A stretch of 64,000 nt of DNA from Paralichthys olivaceus (GCF_024713975.1 NC_091097.1:4686361-4750360), one strand, 5' to 3'; counted from the first letter of the stretch, positions 46,272 through 58,960 are shown. Numbers and translations are program-made. Notes: a model not told the origin generated them from the letters alone.

Positions 46272-48640
46272 GTAACAACTCACTGTACTTCTCTCTGCAC
46301 AGCTCAGAGCAAACATGTCAAGTACACTGGCAGTTATTATTATTATTATTATTATAGGCTCCATAAAGTATTGTTATTTGTGAAAAGTGTACATGTTGCA
46401 GAATAATTAACTTTATAACAACATATTGAATGTTGTATCTGAAGATCCAGAGTTCAACAGAGCTCATCCTGCCCTGTTGATGATTTTTCTTTGGCTTTAT
46501 TCTGACTTTTATTGGGTCTTAGTTAATTTCTTGTGTCATCGTGCCTTTATTTTCTTCAGCTGCAATGATTTGTGGATTCATGGATTAGATGATCAACTTC
46601 ATTACTTTAATGTTTATGTTTTAATTTATTATTATAAAAAAAGAAGAAAAAATACCATTCTGTGACAGTCAACTGCAAATATTTGGTTTTGGATATTTAG
46701 TAAAAGAAAATAAAGCATTGCTTTGGGGATTTTTCACAATTTTCTGACTTTTTGCTTGATTAATTGAGAAATTAATTGGCAGTGAACCAACAATAGAAAT
46801 GGTCGGTTTCATCCCGAGAGTGATGCAGTGATAATTATAAATTATAGGGAAGAGTCAAAGGGAAGTAAAGTCACATAAAAACTAACATCAAATGAAGTTG
46901 GTTTAATCAGAGAATCAGTTATTGTTATTATAATTAATTCTGCAAATTTTAAGCTTCTTGTTTCCAACTGAGAGACAGAAAACAACTGTTCTTCAGTAGA
47001 TGTCAAAGGAGAACAACCTTATTTAAAGAATGTGAATCTCAGCATCTTTAAACATTTTCAGTCTTGTCCAAGTACAGCAGGAAACCTCGTAACAGTTTGT
47101 TCCTGCGGGCACTTCAACCACTTTTACCTCTTTTTTGTTTCATAATTAAAGATTTAAGATAAAGAGGTTTGCAGCCGAAAACAGAAAACAGATAAAGAGA
47201 ACAGTCTTTTTTTTGTTTCTTTACATATTGCATATTTTAAGTTTATACGTTTTTTTTTTCTTGGCTCAAAAGCCCACAAAAGACAACCATCTTTAATGAC
47301 ATTTCTTTTGTGGGGGTCTTTTATACTTTTTACCTTTTCTGCTTTCTAAAAATGTCTTTCTACTTCTATTTCTTTTTTTTCTTTTTTTTTTATACCACTA
47401 TCCTGAAAACCATGTTTGGGGTTTAGAAGCTTCATCGCTACTTGTTACATCCAGTTTTCAGTGGTAGATTTATGATTTGTCACTTAACTTTTTGGGATTA
47501 ACCTCTAAAAATCTGGAAGTTAATTCATCCCAGACGCTTGACTTTTTTTGACGTCTTGCTTGTTGAAGCTTGTTTTCCTGGTAAGTGTCACATGTCATTG
47601 TCCCAGTGTCGTCGCTGGTAACATCAGCTGAGATCTGTGATGAGCAACACTAACAGTCTGAGAACAACTAATAATCATTCATGTTTTTCTGCAGTAAGGC
47701 AGATATAATCCAAAAAATAAGCAAAAACACAGCAGGTTACCATGGCAATGGCCAAAGCTGTGAATTGAATGACATTGAATGATGATCTCAATCTTCCTTA
47801 ACATTGATGGAGTATGTGAACACTGAGGGACGACACATCAACAATTGAATTGCTCTCCCTCTGAGAATTTCTAAATCAGATTTTTTTGTATTTCTAAAAA
47901 TATATCAGAATGTAATTTTCAAATTAAATTGAATAAATTAAAGATAAAAAGTTGCTGCGCACAGTCAGGATACAATTCTGATGGAGAAATAAGATAAAAA
48001 TTTGACCTTATAATGTCAATTTACTGCCAATTAAAGCCAATTCAATTTCCATCATCCCGCCAATCACCCTCCAAAGAACAGATGATGGGGAATCAGACTC
48101 ATGCACGACACATATAATTTTCAAAACAATGAAAAATACTCACCCCTTAACACATAAAGATGAACTCACTGGTGTTTTAAAGCCCTGACGTTGAGGGGAA
48201 AGTCCAACTGAAACCGTACCTCCCCTTTATTGTCACTCAGCATCTGAATCACAGCTTTCCATGGATCAGACCCGGGGGGGGGGGTTGTAAAGAACGAGTG
48301 CTTGTGAAATTGCTGGTGATTTCGAAGCTCCTCGCATTTCACGGAGCAGTTTGTAATGTCATATCCTGCGTTCTCCTGGGAATGTCTCAGCTCGTGCTGG
48401 GCCGAGTGGTCCTGCGTCATTCAGACTCCAACTCCTCTCGCCTGGGTCAGGAGACGGCTGCGCAGGGAGGTTACAAGGGTTTATTGAAGCAGCATGTGGC
48501 GGTCAGGGAGAGGTGGTTAATTGTGAAATGTTGGGGTTGAATTCCAACAAAAAGGATCTGTGAGGTCTTTGTTTTCCTTTCTCAAAAAGTGTTGAGCAAC
48601 AAGTTTGACTCACTCTAATGAAAGGTTTCTCTCTCCTCAC
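46272..48640. other. Probable TMEM100 intron/upstream DNA
   Basis: Mostly AT-rich with T-rich runs (47205-47400). A GC-richer segment at 48180-48530 is repeat-free and could be an alternative 5' exon or proximal enhancer. No other gene recognised. Confidence 0.4.
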
Positions 48641-48732
48641 AGACGGGGAGACCCTAGCGAGGAAAAGGGGTAAAAGGGCGACGCTGAGGAACCATCTGTG
48701 GTTGGTTGAACAAGAGGCTGCAGAAACCTGCG

Positions 48733-49131
48733 ATGCCTGAGGACGCTCATAAGGACGCCATGAGAACCCCTGCGACCCCAGAGAAGCCCAGTAACAACGA
48801 GCGCCCTGCAGTGACCACAGTAAACATCCCGCTGGTCAATGAAATCCAGCTGACCGCAGCCACCGGCGGGGCGGAGCTGTCCTGCTATCGCTGCACCATC
48901 CCGTTCGGAGTGGTGGTGCTCATCGCGGGCATCGTGGTCACTGCTGTGGCTTACAGCTTCAACTCGCATGGATCCACCATCTCTTACTTTGGCCTTGTGC
49001 TCCTCTCGGCCGGACTGGTGCTCCTAGCGTCCAGCGCCGTCTGCTGGAAGGTGAGACTGGAGAGGAAGAAGGAGAGGCGGCGGGAGAGCCAGACCGCCCT
49101 GGTCACCAACCAGAGGAGTAGTTTTTCTTGA
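48733..49131 (+). CDS. tmem100: Transmembrane protein 100
   Basis: A 132-residue protein in one coding exon; human TMEM100 has 134. It is a small two-pass membrane protein. In mammals it is induced by BMP9/10-ALK1 signalling in endothelium and also acts in sensory neurons. Motifs: IPLVNEIQLTAATGGAELSC (32-51), CYRCTIPF, then transmembrane segment 1 (about 56-77) with VVLIAGIVVTAVAYSFNSHG (61-80), segment 2 (about 82-104) ending SSAVCWKVR, and a basic cytoplasmic tail RRRESQTALVTNQRSSFS. The N-terminal 30 residues are divergent. The start is the ATG at 48733; an in-frame TTG upstream is not needed. A splice acceptor (CTCCTCACAG, ending 48642) precedes it by 90 bases, consistent with a 5' UTR exon upstream. 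It runs divergently from PCTP, as in mammals. Identity is secure. Confidence 0.96.
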   Translation: MPEDAHKDAMRTPATPEKPSNNERPAVTTVNIPLVNEIQLTAATGGAELSCYRCTIPFGVVVLIAGIVVTAVAYSFNSHGSTISYFGLVLLSAGLVLLASSAVCWKVRLERKKERRRESQTALVTNQRSSFS

Positions 49132-49870
49132 ATCCAGATCTCCAGTCTGAACTCAGGCTTCAGCAGATGTTGTCCAGCACGCGTTGCATTTCCGACCTGT
49201 AAACGCTTCAAGCGCCGACTCTCAAGGCCCAGAACTGAAAGCTTTGAAGACACTGTAAGGGATTTATTTGTCAGACAGACGTTGAGCATCTGGCGAGCTG
49301 GGAATGCAGCCAGAAGGAATGTATCACAATTAAGATGAATTACCACTGTGCAAAGCCATGTAGAGGAAGTCTCCCATTAATCTGCCGTTGGATGTGCGGC
49401 TTTGATTGTAATGGGACAGATTGTGGTTTGACGAGTCCGAGAAGGGAGACGGAAAAATCCAGAACAATGATTCATGCCTAATTTTCTACACTTCAACTTG
49501 CACATATCTGTTTATAACGTCTCATTGTTCATCTCATAGGGAATGATTGTGAGTTGCCTGTAATGGAAGAACGGTACTTGATTTCCTTAAAAATCTGCCA
49601 ATATATTCTCTAATTAACCCTAAGTATGTATTCACTTAAAGCACTTTGATTCCTCATAATCATCATATTCTGTATTAAACAACATCTTATGTTAAAAATA
49701 TAAGTAGTATGGCTTATAATGGCTTAATATGGTGAATTTTTAAATTGTGTTGAGGCCATGGTCTCGTTGTCCATGATGTAAAACAAATATGACATGTAAC
49801 ACATGTTCTGTTTTGATGTAATCGTTTGCATGTATTAACTGTTAACAGGACGTCATGAGGTTTAATAAAC
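49132..49870 (+). terminator. tmem100: TMEM100 3' UTR and poly(A) signal
   Basis: The first good AATAAA after the stop is at 49864-49869, giving a 3' UTR of about 750 bases. Cleavage is expected shortly after. This is inferred from the motif alone. Confidence 0.5.
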
Positions 49871-49954
49871 TCATTAACACTCAAATATGTGAAAGTGTGA
49901 AGAACCATTGTGAAGGTTTGTAAGAGGGAAACAGATATTTTGAGGGTGAAGCCC
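49871..49954. other. Short intergenic stretch
   Basis: Nothing recognised. Confidence 0.4.
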
Positions 49955-50480
49955 TGTTCAAGCTACTCTATTTTCAGCCCGACAAATTTTGCAATTCGCA
50001 GACGAAAGTCCCCGATCGGTACGGAAACGGCAGTCGTTAATCGCGATGTGTGAACTCTGGAACAAAGCGAAAAATTGAGGCTTGGTGACACGTCCCTGAC
50101 GAGTTCAGATTTCAGATTTCCATGCTATTGGAAATCTAGTCAGAATTGGCTACAATGTTGGCCAACTCTAGCCAGTCAGAGCGTAGGACGGAGGCTACAC
50201 GAAGTAATGAGGTGCCTCTGATTTTTTACACCACACGTCTGTAATCAGGGAAATCAAGCGATAACCAATAGTTTAGGTTTAGACAGAAAAAACAGAATGC
50301 CTGACAGTTCTGGTTAGGCTTGGTCAGTTTTCTCTTTTGCGCTTTCTGAATCGGTTCACCTTGTCCAGCCTGATATGTCTTACTGCCGAATGATAACGTA
50401 GAAGCACAGGATGATAAGTTGTTCAGATCTTCTTTCACACGTACACAACACAGCGGGAGGTTTTCTGCACAGACACAGGT
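49955..50480 (+). repeat. Interspersed repeat family H, copy 2
   Basis: GTTAATCGCGATGTGTGAAC, GACAGAAAAAACAGAATGCC and GTTCTGGTTAGGCTTGGTCA parallel 29246-29470. The last part (50430-50480) has family C-like text (CAGCGGGAGGTTTTCTGCAC). Confidence 0.45.
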
Positions 50481-52559
50481 TCACAACAGCATCAAATCCC
50501 CAGCGAGATGAGGCGAGCTGGAACAGCCAAAGTTCAAAGCTGTGGTCAGGATGTGGTTAGCCTAGCCACATAACATAAAGACTGGAAACAGGGGAATAGA
50601 GCAAACCGAGCTCGCTCCAAAGCAAAAGATTTAACTTACGACTGCAACTCGGTAATGACTAGACTATTTGTGATTCATTTGCACAAACATAAAAAAGTTG
50701 GGGATTTAGTTCATGTCCTGGACTTAACTGCATCTGGGTTGCCAGATGCAGTTGGCAGGCACAGATATGGGTTCCACAGTCGCAATGGTATCGATCCTGA
50801 CAACCCTGGAGGCTACAAGCAAGAAAGAAACTCTTAAACATTTCAAACCCTCACCACATACAAATGAGAAACTGTGTTAATATCGAGACATTTCTCTCAC
50901 ACATGTGAGGTTTACATCATTCATGTCATTGTACTCTGAGAAACAGTTTACCTGCACTTGCCCAGTGTTATTTTCCTTATCTGACATCCATTTTTTAAAT
51001 TTTTGGGTCAGGCTTTTAAAGCTGATAAGAAAAGTGAAAATTCTTATTGAGTCCCTATCGCTGTTTGTGTTGAAAGAAGAGAGAAGGTTTCTGGGTCGGT
51101 GAAGCGATGAGTTATTGTAGTAACACTCAGCTCTCTGCTCTCACGGCTGAATTGAAGGAAACGTGTCTTTCTCTCATGATGTGCATGGGTGTGCCTGAGT
51201 CTGCAGACACAAATATACAGCCTCATGTTGATCATTTAAAACAATCAAACCCAACGTGGGTAAAAAAGATTTGCAGTTAAATAAATAGGTGGGTCTTGTC
51301 AAATTGTCGCCAAATAATTTGTAGTATAACCTGAAGCTCTTCCTCTGACTCCTGTGAGACTTGGCTAAGAGATGATGAGAATTGACCACTGAGAGCAGAT
51401 GAGAGAGAGCACTGGAGACAAGGAATCAATGGAGATATTTAAATTGACTGGTTGTATATGGTTACATTTTAAAGCATCAGGCCTTTACTCATGATTACTT
51501 TACTTTAGATATTAGAAGTACACAGTTTTTGAATCGGGGTACTCAATTTGTGAACTTTATGCCACTGCACTGATCTTACATTCCTGGACTACAAACTGGA
51601 TCCTCAACAAATAATACGTTGTCATCTTGTGTTCTCACCTACAGGTGATCGGACACAGCAACCTACACCTCTGCTCTGTCACCAACATCTTTCCTCTTTC
51701 TTTTTTGTCCAGACGCTGTGAAGCACCACAGACGCTCTGCTGGTCGTCTTCCACTGTGAAGCACTGTACTCAAAACAAAAGAAGCAGTCGTCGCACCTGA
51801 TGCTCATTCTACAAAGAGGTTAACTGACCCTTCATGTCTGTTTTCAGTCTGTCGCCTTTTAAAAGTCACATTTTATTTATTTATTTCCCGTTCCAAGATT
51901 TAAATTCTCAGTGGGAAAAAAGAAGCTGAACTCTCCTGTTTGACCCTGTTAAGTTTAAAATAGCCCCGGACGTGGAAGTATATTTTTAGGCAGCATTTGC
52001 ATTGCTATGCGTCCCTGTGACACCAGACACTACAACTAAATGGTTTCCTTGCGTCAGAGGAGAACCTACAACACACTTTGTCACTTATGGGAGATCACCA
52101 CCACACACACAGGCGACTACAGACTGGTACCGTGTGGACTCTGGGGATCAGGTCTGCAACATATTTACGAGACACATGACACAGTGTGGCGTCACGTCGC
52201 CGTTTGTCAGGTTAGAGGGAGGCAGACTGAAGCTGGAAAAACGGGTGACTTGATATGAAGTTTGACAGGTGCTCGCCCTCAGCGTCTTTAGTCTCTTTAC
52301 ACACGGCTGGCAACTCATGCACTCATGTGCGTCACTTTTTGTGCCTCATGTGGTTTCATGCCAGGTTGGCAAACTGATAAACAGCAAAAAACTCAAGTCA
52401 TCTAAGTGGAATTAATTTCACCACAACAAAGAAACACTCAAATACAATAATAACAAAAATAATTCAGCGACTTAGTATTAACCGTCAAATTGGCCTCAAG
52501 TGTAAAAAGCAAAAGTACTCAGTATCAAGTTTTCATTGTTGGTGAAAACCTTGTGTCCC
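50481..52559. other. Intergenic DNA, nothing recognised
   Basis: No exon of a neighbouring gene was recognised, including MMD, which lies beyond TMEM100 in mammals. Confidence 0.4.
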
Positions 52560-53165
52560 AAAGGATCAGATAAGGTAGGGAAGGAGACGTGTAAGAAAAG
52601 GAAGGTAGTTAGGACAAAAGGTGATAAAATAAATGGTACAAACTACAGACAAACACGAAATTAAAGATAAACATGAAGACGTGAGGAAAGAATGATAGAA
52701 GGAAATCCAAGAAGAGGGAAGAAATATGTATGTGAAGAGGAAGAAGGACAGAGGTAAGGACACATGGAAATAAATAAAGGAAAGAGGGGGAAGTAAAGAA
52801 CAGACATGAGGAAATTAAGGAAGGAAGGCAGGAAGAAGTTAATGCAAAGGTCAAAATCAGTTAGAGGGAGGAGAGCAAAGACAGAAACTGAGAAAGATGG
52901 AGGGAAAAAGAAAAACGAAGGAGAACTGAAGGAGATGGAAAGAAGGAGAGATATAAAACAAGGGACACAAAGAGTATGGAAGGCTATCCATAGTAAGGAA
53001 GCACACGAAGAAGGAGTAAGACAAAGAGAAAGAAAGGAGGAAAGGAAAAGTGGCCAGAAAGGATGAAGAAATATAAAAGAAGAAAAGAGAAGAAAGAAAG
53101 AAAGAAAGAAAGAGGGGGTTAGAGAGATTTAAAAAGATGGTTAAGAAAGAATTAGAGACTAAAAT
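52560..53165 (+). repeat. Long purine-rich tract (A/G on the plus strand)
   Basis: About 600 bases with extreme A/G strand bias, strongest at 52680-53120, built from irregular GGAAG, AAAGAAAG and GAGGAG words and ending in GAAAGAAAGAAAGAAAGAGG (53093-53112). Long purine strands can adopt triplex (H-DNA) structures. The K/E/R-rich ORF within is a by-product. Confidence 0.75.
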
Positions 53166-53970
53166 GACCTGAAGGAAAAACGCACAGGAAAAGAATGGAA
53201 ATGACTGATTAAATGATTTAACCTAAACTATACCACATGCTTTCTAACTTCAGATTTAAATGGATTAAAAGTTAATTTCCCATTGAAATACAGTGGATTA
53301 GAAGTTTCTAGAATGGAAACACTGCAGCACGTGATTATGATGAATACAATAAGTACAGTTCTTCTTTCTACTCAGGAACAAAACACTGAAGAAACTTTCA
53401 TCGGAAATTCCAGGCTTCAGCACAACTGACTGCACTCGGTTCAAATCCAACACAATTAAACATAATGAGTTCAGCATCACAGGGATCCTGTTCACTTCAC
53501 TTCAGTCTAATAAAACAGCTGCAGACATAGCGTGAACACGCTGAGACAGACGTGACCCGACAGCTCGCTGACCAGCTGACTGGACCGAGCTCACATTTTG
53601 GTTATTTTCTAGAACAACCTGGAAGGCAGAGAAGCCAGATGTTTGTAGAGTCTTGTTTTACTTGACCCGGCACAGCTCGCATGGATGTTGACATTATTCA
53701 TTTTTGCTCTGTTGCTGGAGAAAGAACAAATACTGTGTGGATAAGATCTGTTCCAAAAACAAAGAAAAAAAGTTTTCTGGGTGTCAGGAGACGAAGATGA
53801 CAGATCAAAACTAAACTTGACAGATTTCACGCAACTATTTTCATTAGATTTCATTGTTGCTTATGTTTCATTTTGGCTCATGCTTCACAAAAGTCACATT
53901 TTTCATGTTGTGTTTGAAATTCTCAGAGGCTCCTTGAGGTCAATCTTAGAAAACCCCCCAAAAACATAAC
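53166..53970. other. Intergenic DNA, nothing recognised
   Basis: Short overlapping ORFs only. Confidence 0.4.
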
Positions 53971-54510
53971 TTAGGCAGCTTTCACACCTTGTTTGGTCTC
54001 GACCTTTGCACTTTTCAGTTTAGTCTGAGCCAAAATATCAGGCGCGAAAAGTGCATGGGGCTACAGCCTGGACCAACAGACCAAAATGCAGGCCGACCAA
54101 AAGAGGAGATCTCGGTCTGGTCAAAACTGAAACATGGTTTGATTCGTTCGCAGTGTGAGAACACTTTTTTAGATGGTTCAGACTTTCTGACAAATTGCAG
54201 GAAGTTGAGACATCATTAAACAATAGAAGAAGAAAAAGAAAAGGAAGTGGCTCACAGGATTGCTTGTAGTCTTCACCTCTGACAGTCAAAATGTGATACA
54301 TTTGAACAAGTGTGGAGTACCACCTGTCCAACTGACAACACACCAATGTCAAACACGGCCAATCAATGTCAAGAATAGGTAGATGTAGCCCATGTAGGTG
54401 ATGACAACAGGACGCATGTCATACAAAATTCCTAAGAGGGATCCCACAATTACAATATGAAACCAAAACTAACCAGATCAAATGTAAACAATGTAACAAA
54501 GACATGAGGC
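53971..54510 (+). mobile_element. Interspersed repeat family J (MITE-like)
   Basis: Begins GGCAGCTTTCACACCTTGTT and ends near ACCAGATCAAATGTAAACAA / TGTAACAAAGACATG. The same end occurs inverted at 63920-64000 (TTTGTTACATTGTTAACATT, GATCTGGTTAGTTTT). No ORF. Confidence 0.55.
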
Positions 54511-54727
54511 TTTCATGTGTAAAAATGTAAGTGCATGGTAACATGCCTACATCATGCTGGTGTTTAGCAAATTAGTGCAAAAGGACAAGAGGCCACATCC
54601 ACATGATTACTCGAAACTTTCACCTTTGACATTATAGGCCTAGTGACAAACCTTATGATATCATGCATCACAAGACAGTACGAGTTAGCAGCTACTACTT
54701 TCCCCGGATTTTCATTTGGATGTCCTG

Positions 54728-54964
54728 TTAAAGGAATAATTCACCCAAAAATGAGTGAGAGCACAGGAACAGTATTGAGGCATTTCATGTTTTCTACGTT
54801 TTGAGAAGGTATCATCATTTACTTCAATTGTATTGGATTTGGCTGTTTACCTCTCAAACTCCAAAAGTGTTGTGTGGGATCAAACACTTCACCCATCCCT
54901 CCTTCAGCATAGTGGTGAGTAAATGATGAGGGAATTTTCATTTTTGGGTGAACTATCCCTTTAA
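54728..54964. mobile_element. MITE family D, short copy, TTAA-flanked
   Basis: TTAA (54728-54731), then AGGAATAATTCACCCAAAAA, ending TTTTTGGGTGAACTATCCCT, then TTAA (54961-54964). The inverted ends are nearly perfect. A widespread fish MITE by memory of its GGTGAACTATCCCTTTAA end. Confidence 0.85.
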
Positions 54965-55955
54965 GTCTTAATGCTAATGTGAAATGGGTACAAATCTCTG
55001 TCCCTGTAAGAAAACCAAATGGTAGTTAGTATTTTTTCATTTTAATTCTGATAAATAATTAACACTATGTCAGCCAATTTGTCTGCATTCCCCCTAATTC
55101 ATTAAGGACTACCTGGTAGTATTCCTGGGGAATTGGAGCCAATTTTGGTATAACTGAATTATAGGAAAAACAGAGGCTCTCTTCAGACAGGCTCTGATAA
55201 TATGTTATAGATTTAAAAAGCATAATTTTTGCTAAGGCTATCTTCTGTCTGGCGTCAGTCTGGGATCCTGTGAAGACACTGGAGACTGTTTAAATCCACA
55301 GAAGACTGCAGGAAGATCTCCACAATGCTTGGAACAACCAATGTGTCATATATCTTGTAGATATAATGTGAATTAGTGCTGTTTTACAGCCAAAGGCTGC
55401 TCACAGCAAATGTTTTGATTCCTTGTGTTTGCTGCACCTCGTATGCTCCCTTTACATTGAGTGACAATACCATTTGCACAGTACTGTGCAGTATATGAGC
55501 CGTGGATCACATGGATCTGCTCTGGAGTCTGTACACGTGAACAGCAGCTGTTCAGGGATCTGTGGATGTCTCTGCTGCTACATTCTGGACTAAACCTCCA
55601 TATAGGAGAGGACAGCGCCCACTGGAAGGAAGTTAAACTCCGGAGTTGGAGCATAAAGGTGAGCCAAACGACATCAGTGAAATGCTTCTCAGTCTCACGC
55701 ATAAGCTCAGCTCTTTCCTTCCAGGAGAGGTGTGTCTGTTCCACGATCGGTTGGTTTGGTTTTGATTGAACCGAGGTGGTTTGAGGGCACAATGAAGGAA
55801 TATGACCAATGCAGTAAAGACGATGACAATAATAAATTATGCTGCATGGGTCAACATGCTAAATCTGACAGCCTACAACTAGAACTACCTCAGTGAGTGG
55901 TCTGATCTGAAGTTAGCATTAGCCAAACACCCCCCCCCCCCAAAAAAACACCCTG
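54965..55955. other. Intergenic DNA
   Basis: Overlapping ORFs on both strands at 55373-55792 (102 and 139 codons) are not recognisable as proteins and overlap antiparallel. A C run lies at 55930-55941. Confidence 0.35.
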
Positions 55956-56145
55956 TGCACTGATTGTAAAACAGACATATTCTGCTCATATTGAGGTTGA
56001 TCATTATAATTTGTGTTATTACTTGAAAAGGTTTACATGCTCTAATCAGAAAACACATCACTTTCCTCATAGTGTCCATTGCTGCAGTTCCTCTTTTCAG
56101 CCTCTGTCTGAAATACTTGGTTTGAGCTCCTGTCAGTATAATGTA
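55956..56145 (+). repeat. Interspersed repeat family G, copy 2
   Basis: TCATATTGAGGTTGATCA, TGTGTTATTACTTGAAAAGG, GTGTCCATTGCTGCAGTTCC and CAGCCTCTGTCTGAAATACT match 22050-22200 in order. Confidence 0.6.
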
Positions 56146-56699
56146 GAACTAAGTGGTTGCGAGGTACCACAACTTCCAACATGATCAATATAATCAACAG
56201 GCTGCAGGTCAATTCACTTTCTGTCCTACATGCATAATAATGTCTGGCTGTTAGGCAGTATCCTTTCTACCTTCTTTCTTTTGGGTTGTTCTTTTTTGAG
56301 AAACCCATGAGAACTTTATGTCAGTGCAAAAGGACACCGTTTATAGTTTGGGACCAAAGTGCAAACCCTCTTCTCTGAAGAGAATAAGAGGCAGCAATAA
56401 TTTAGAGTGTGACAGTGGTTCTGGCGTGACAGGCTCTGTCTATAGTTCTTTCATGTGCTGCCAGTGGTTCTTGGAGTGTCTGATGTGTTGGCTGCCCACA
56501 CTCCCACAGGGTTCGCCCTCATTCCATAATAAAGAGACGGCTCTTCCTGACCAGTTCCTCCCACTTTTTTTAACAGTAAATCCCACCTCAACAGAAGTAT
56601 AGTGCCATCTTCAAAAACATTGTCCTTCAAAGCTTTCGGAATCAAAAACCCAACAAGGGGCTTATAAACAGTACTACCCTTTATTTGCCCCCAAACATG
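56146..56699. other. Intergenic DNA, nothing recognised
   Basis: No gene or clear repeat recognised. Confidence 0.4.
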
Positions 56700-57240
56700 T
56701 TGGTGTTTGAAGAGCTGCTTTCAGACATGCGCTGCAGTCCTGACATTTTCTTAAAATGTATATGTGAATACAAATGTCAGTTGTTCCGGACATTTTTCAC
56801 AACTTTTCCGGAACTGGAAATGGAGAATGTCTGAGTGAGCCCATGTGAGAATATAGTAGGAATATGTCTGTACAATTCTCAACGAGCAACTGGACATGTT
56901 TCTAATGTGCGATGGGCACGGAACTGAAAGAACACAAATATCTCAGGATGAAAAAGAGGAGCCATATGCATAGACGATGCAGATAAATACTTGGAAAGAT
57001 GACAAGATTGGAGTTTTTGGTGAAAAGGGCCGACACTGGTGTTGATGTTTGGAAGCAAAAACATGATTTCTGCAGAAGAATTTATACACCATGTCCTGCC
57101 TCCTGCAAGATCTACCCAGGCTCAACCCCTCGCCTGAATGTTCTGGACAGTTTTCTGTTGATGTGAATGCGTCTGACCCAGACAATCTCATGCTGCATTA
57201 TTCATATGTGAAAGACAAAGTCAATTTTCTTCACATTTTC
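56700..57240. mobile_element. Dispersed repeat family C, copy 4
   Basis: GCTGCTTTCAGACATGCGCT, CCCATGTGAGAATA, CCTGCCTCCTGCAAG, GTGAATGCGTCTGACCCAG and ATTCATATGTGAAAGAC match pieces of the other family C copies. Decayed. Confidence 0.5.
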
Positions 57241-58714
57241 CTGAGATAATGTCTAAAAACTGTCTCTGTTAACCCACCTTTAATGAAAGCATTTTTTGGA
57301 CAGGTTATTTGTCCTTTCATCTTTGATTTTGCCTCAAAACTACAAAATGGTAGAGATGCTTGTCACCAACTTCTGTCATTTACGAGTTGAACAACAAGCT
57401 ACTGTACATTCAAGACCTTCCATAAAAGTATGACTCCATAGTGGATCTCTAGAAGCAACCTTTTATGACCCATATTTAACAATGTCAGACTGTTTTTCAG
57501 CAAATCATCCCTTAAGTGACTGCAGTAATTATGACAGTTTAAAGTACAGAGGTTTTAATCACAGAAATGTCCTTTACATATCATGTTAAGACGAATACAA
57601 ATTATTTAAACCATTTTTATTCACAACAGGGCTTCTAGGAACAGCTTCGTAGAGCTCTGTGTGTTATAACAGCAGCTGGATGTCATCGTTAAATCTGATC
57701 ATTTAAATCAATGCTTTGCCACATCTGAATCCTCTTTCGGAAATTCAAAGTTTGTGGCCAGCGCCAGAGGAAGACGAAGGTTTTGAAGAAAAAAAAACTG
57801 ACAAAACAAAAGGAAAGTTAACACCCTGTAGTCAGTCCCATCACTTATCACGGATGATTATGTCCATATGTGTGAGGGAGAAGTCATGAGTTTGTTTAGC
57901 TTTTCCCAGGACTGTACTTTGTGTCGCTGCCTCTGACGCACATGCTTCGGCAAAAGATGGGAAAAGTGTGTGTCAGCCTCTTACTCATCGTCCCACAGAG
58001 CGATAACATACTGTACATGGCTGATAGGCATCTGTGAAAATCAGGTAAAAGGCTGTTGTTATTGTGACACTAAGCTCTTTTTAAATGATTTCTGGGAAAG
58101 CTGCTTCTAATCTGCAGGACTTGAGAAATAGAGCCACTGGAGGATTTGTTAATCAAAGATATTTGCCTCTGCTTTGATGAAGCAAATGTCTCGGAGGCCT
58201 GTTGCATAAATTTGGTCTGACGAAAGCACATGAAGCAACTGTAAACTGTATTCAGTCACATATGATGCAGCTTAAACAAAGCAGTCTAAGATGGTCTGGG
58301 GTGGGCTGGATATACGCCAATGACTCAGTCTTTAACGTATCTACCAGAGTTTCATTGGAAATCCTGATGATAGTGTGTACTTTTTATTTATGGGTTTTTA
58401 AAAGGGAAAAAGTTAAAAGAAAACCTATTGACGTAATAATTCCACAAATGTCCGTCTGTTATCTCAAGAACTGTTTATCTTATCTTCACAATTGGCATGT
58501 GTATAGTTAAGGGCCCAAAAAAGTGTAGGACAATAACTGATTCTCTAGATCCGGGTTTTGTGTAGTGAGTCGAGCTTTACTGAACTTTGAATAAACAGCT
58601 CTTTGTGGTACAGGCCAAGCTTACAGCCCATTGCAATCAGACAGGTTTAGAACAGCCATTGCACTTGTGTTATATACCTATTAGTAACCTGTATGTTAAT
58701 GATTTTTATACTTG
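57241..58714. other. Intergenic DNA, nothing recognised
   Basis: No gene recognised. Confidence 0.4.
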
Positions 58715-58960
58715 AGCTTCTTTGCACTCTGCACCACTGCATGCTTAGTAATTAAATGTTTTTTGTCTACCCTTGCACATCTTGTTTCCAGACATGCAAC
58801 TCTATTTGCACAAAGTAGTAATACATGTGTATTTTGCGAGTTTCTTGTAGTCTGTTGTCAATTGTATGTCTATCTGTGTAAGTACACAGAGCGCCATTAA
58901 ATTGGAGTCAAATTCCTAGTATGTGTACTAAAGCTGATTCTGATACTGATTCTATTACTG
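58715..58960 (+). mobile_element. Non-LTR retroelement 3' end
   Basis: TTTGCACTCTGCACCACTGC near the start and CAGAGCGCCATTAAATTGGA, GTCAAATTCCTAGTATGTG and AAGCTGATTCTGATACTGAT at the end match, from memory, the 3' UTR of a common fish LINE. Confidence 0.65.

Noticed and set aside
52806..53066. 86-codon K/E/R-rich ORF
   Set aside because: A direct consequence of the A/G-rich strand; no stops are expected in such a tract.
55373..55792. Antiparallel ORFs of 139 and 102 codons
   Set aside because: They overlap on opposite strands, lack recognisable domains and have no splice context.
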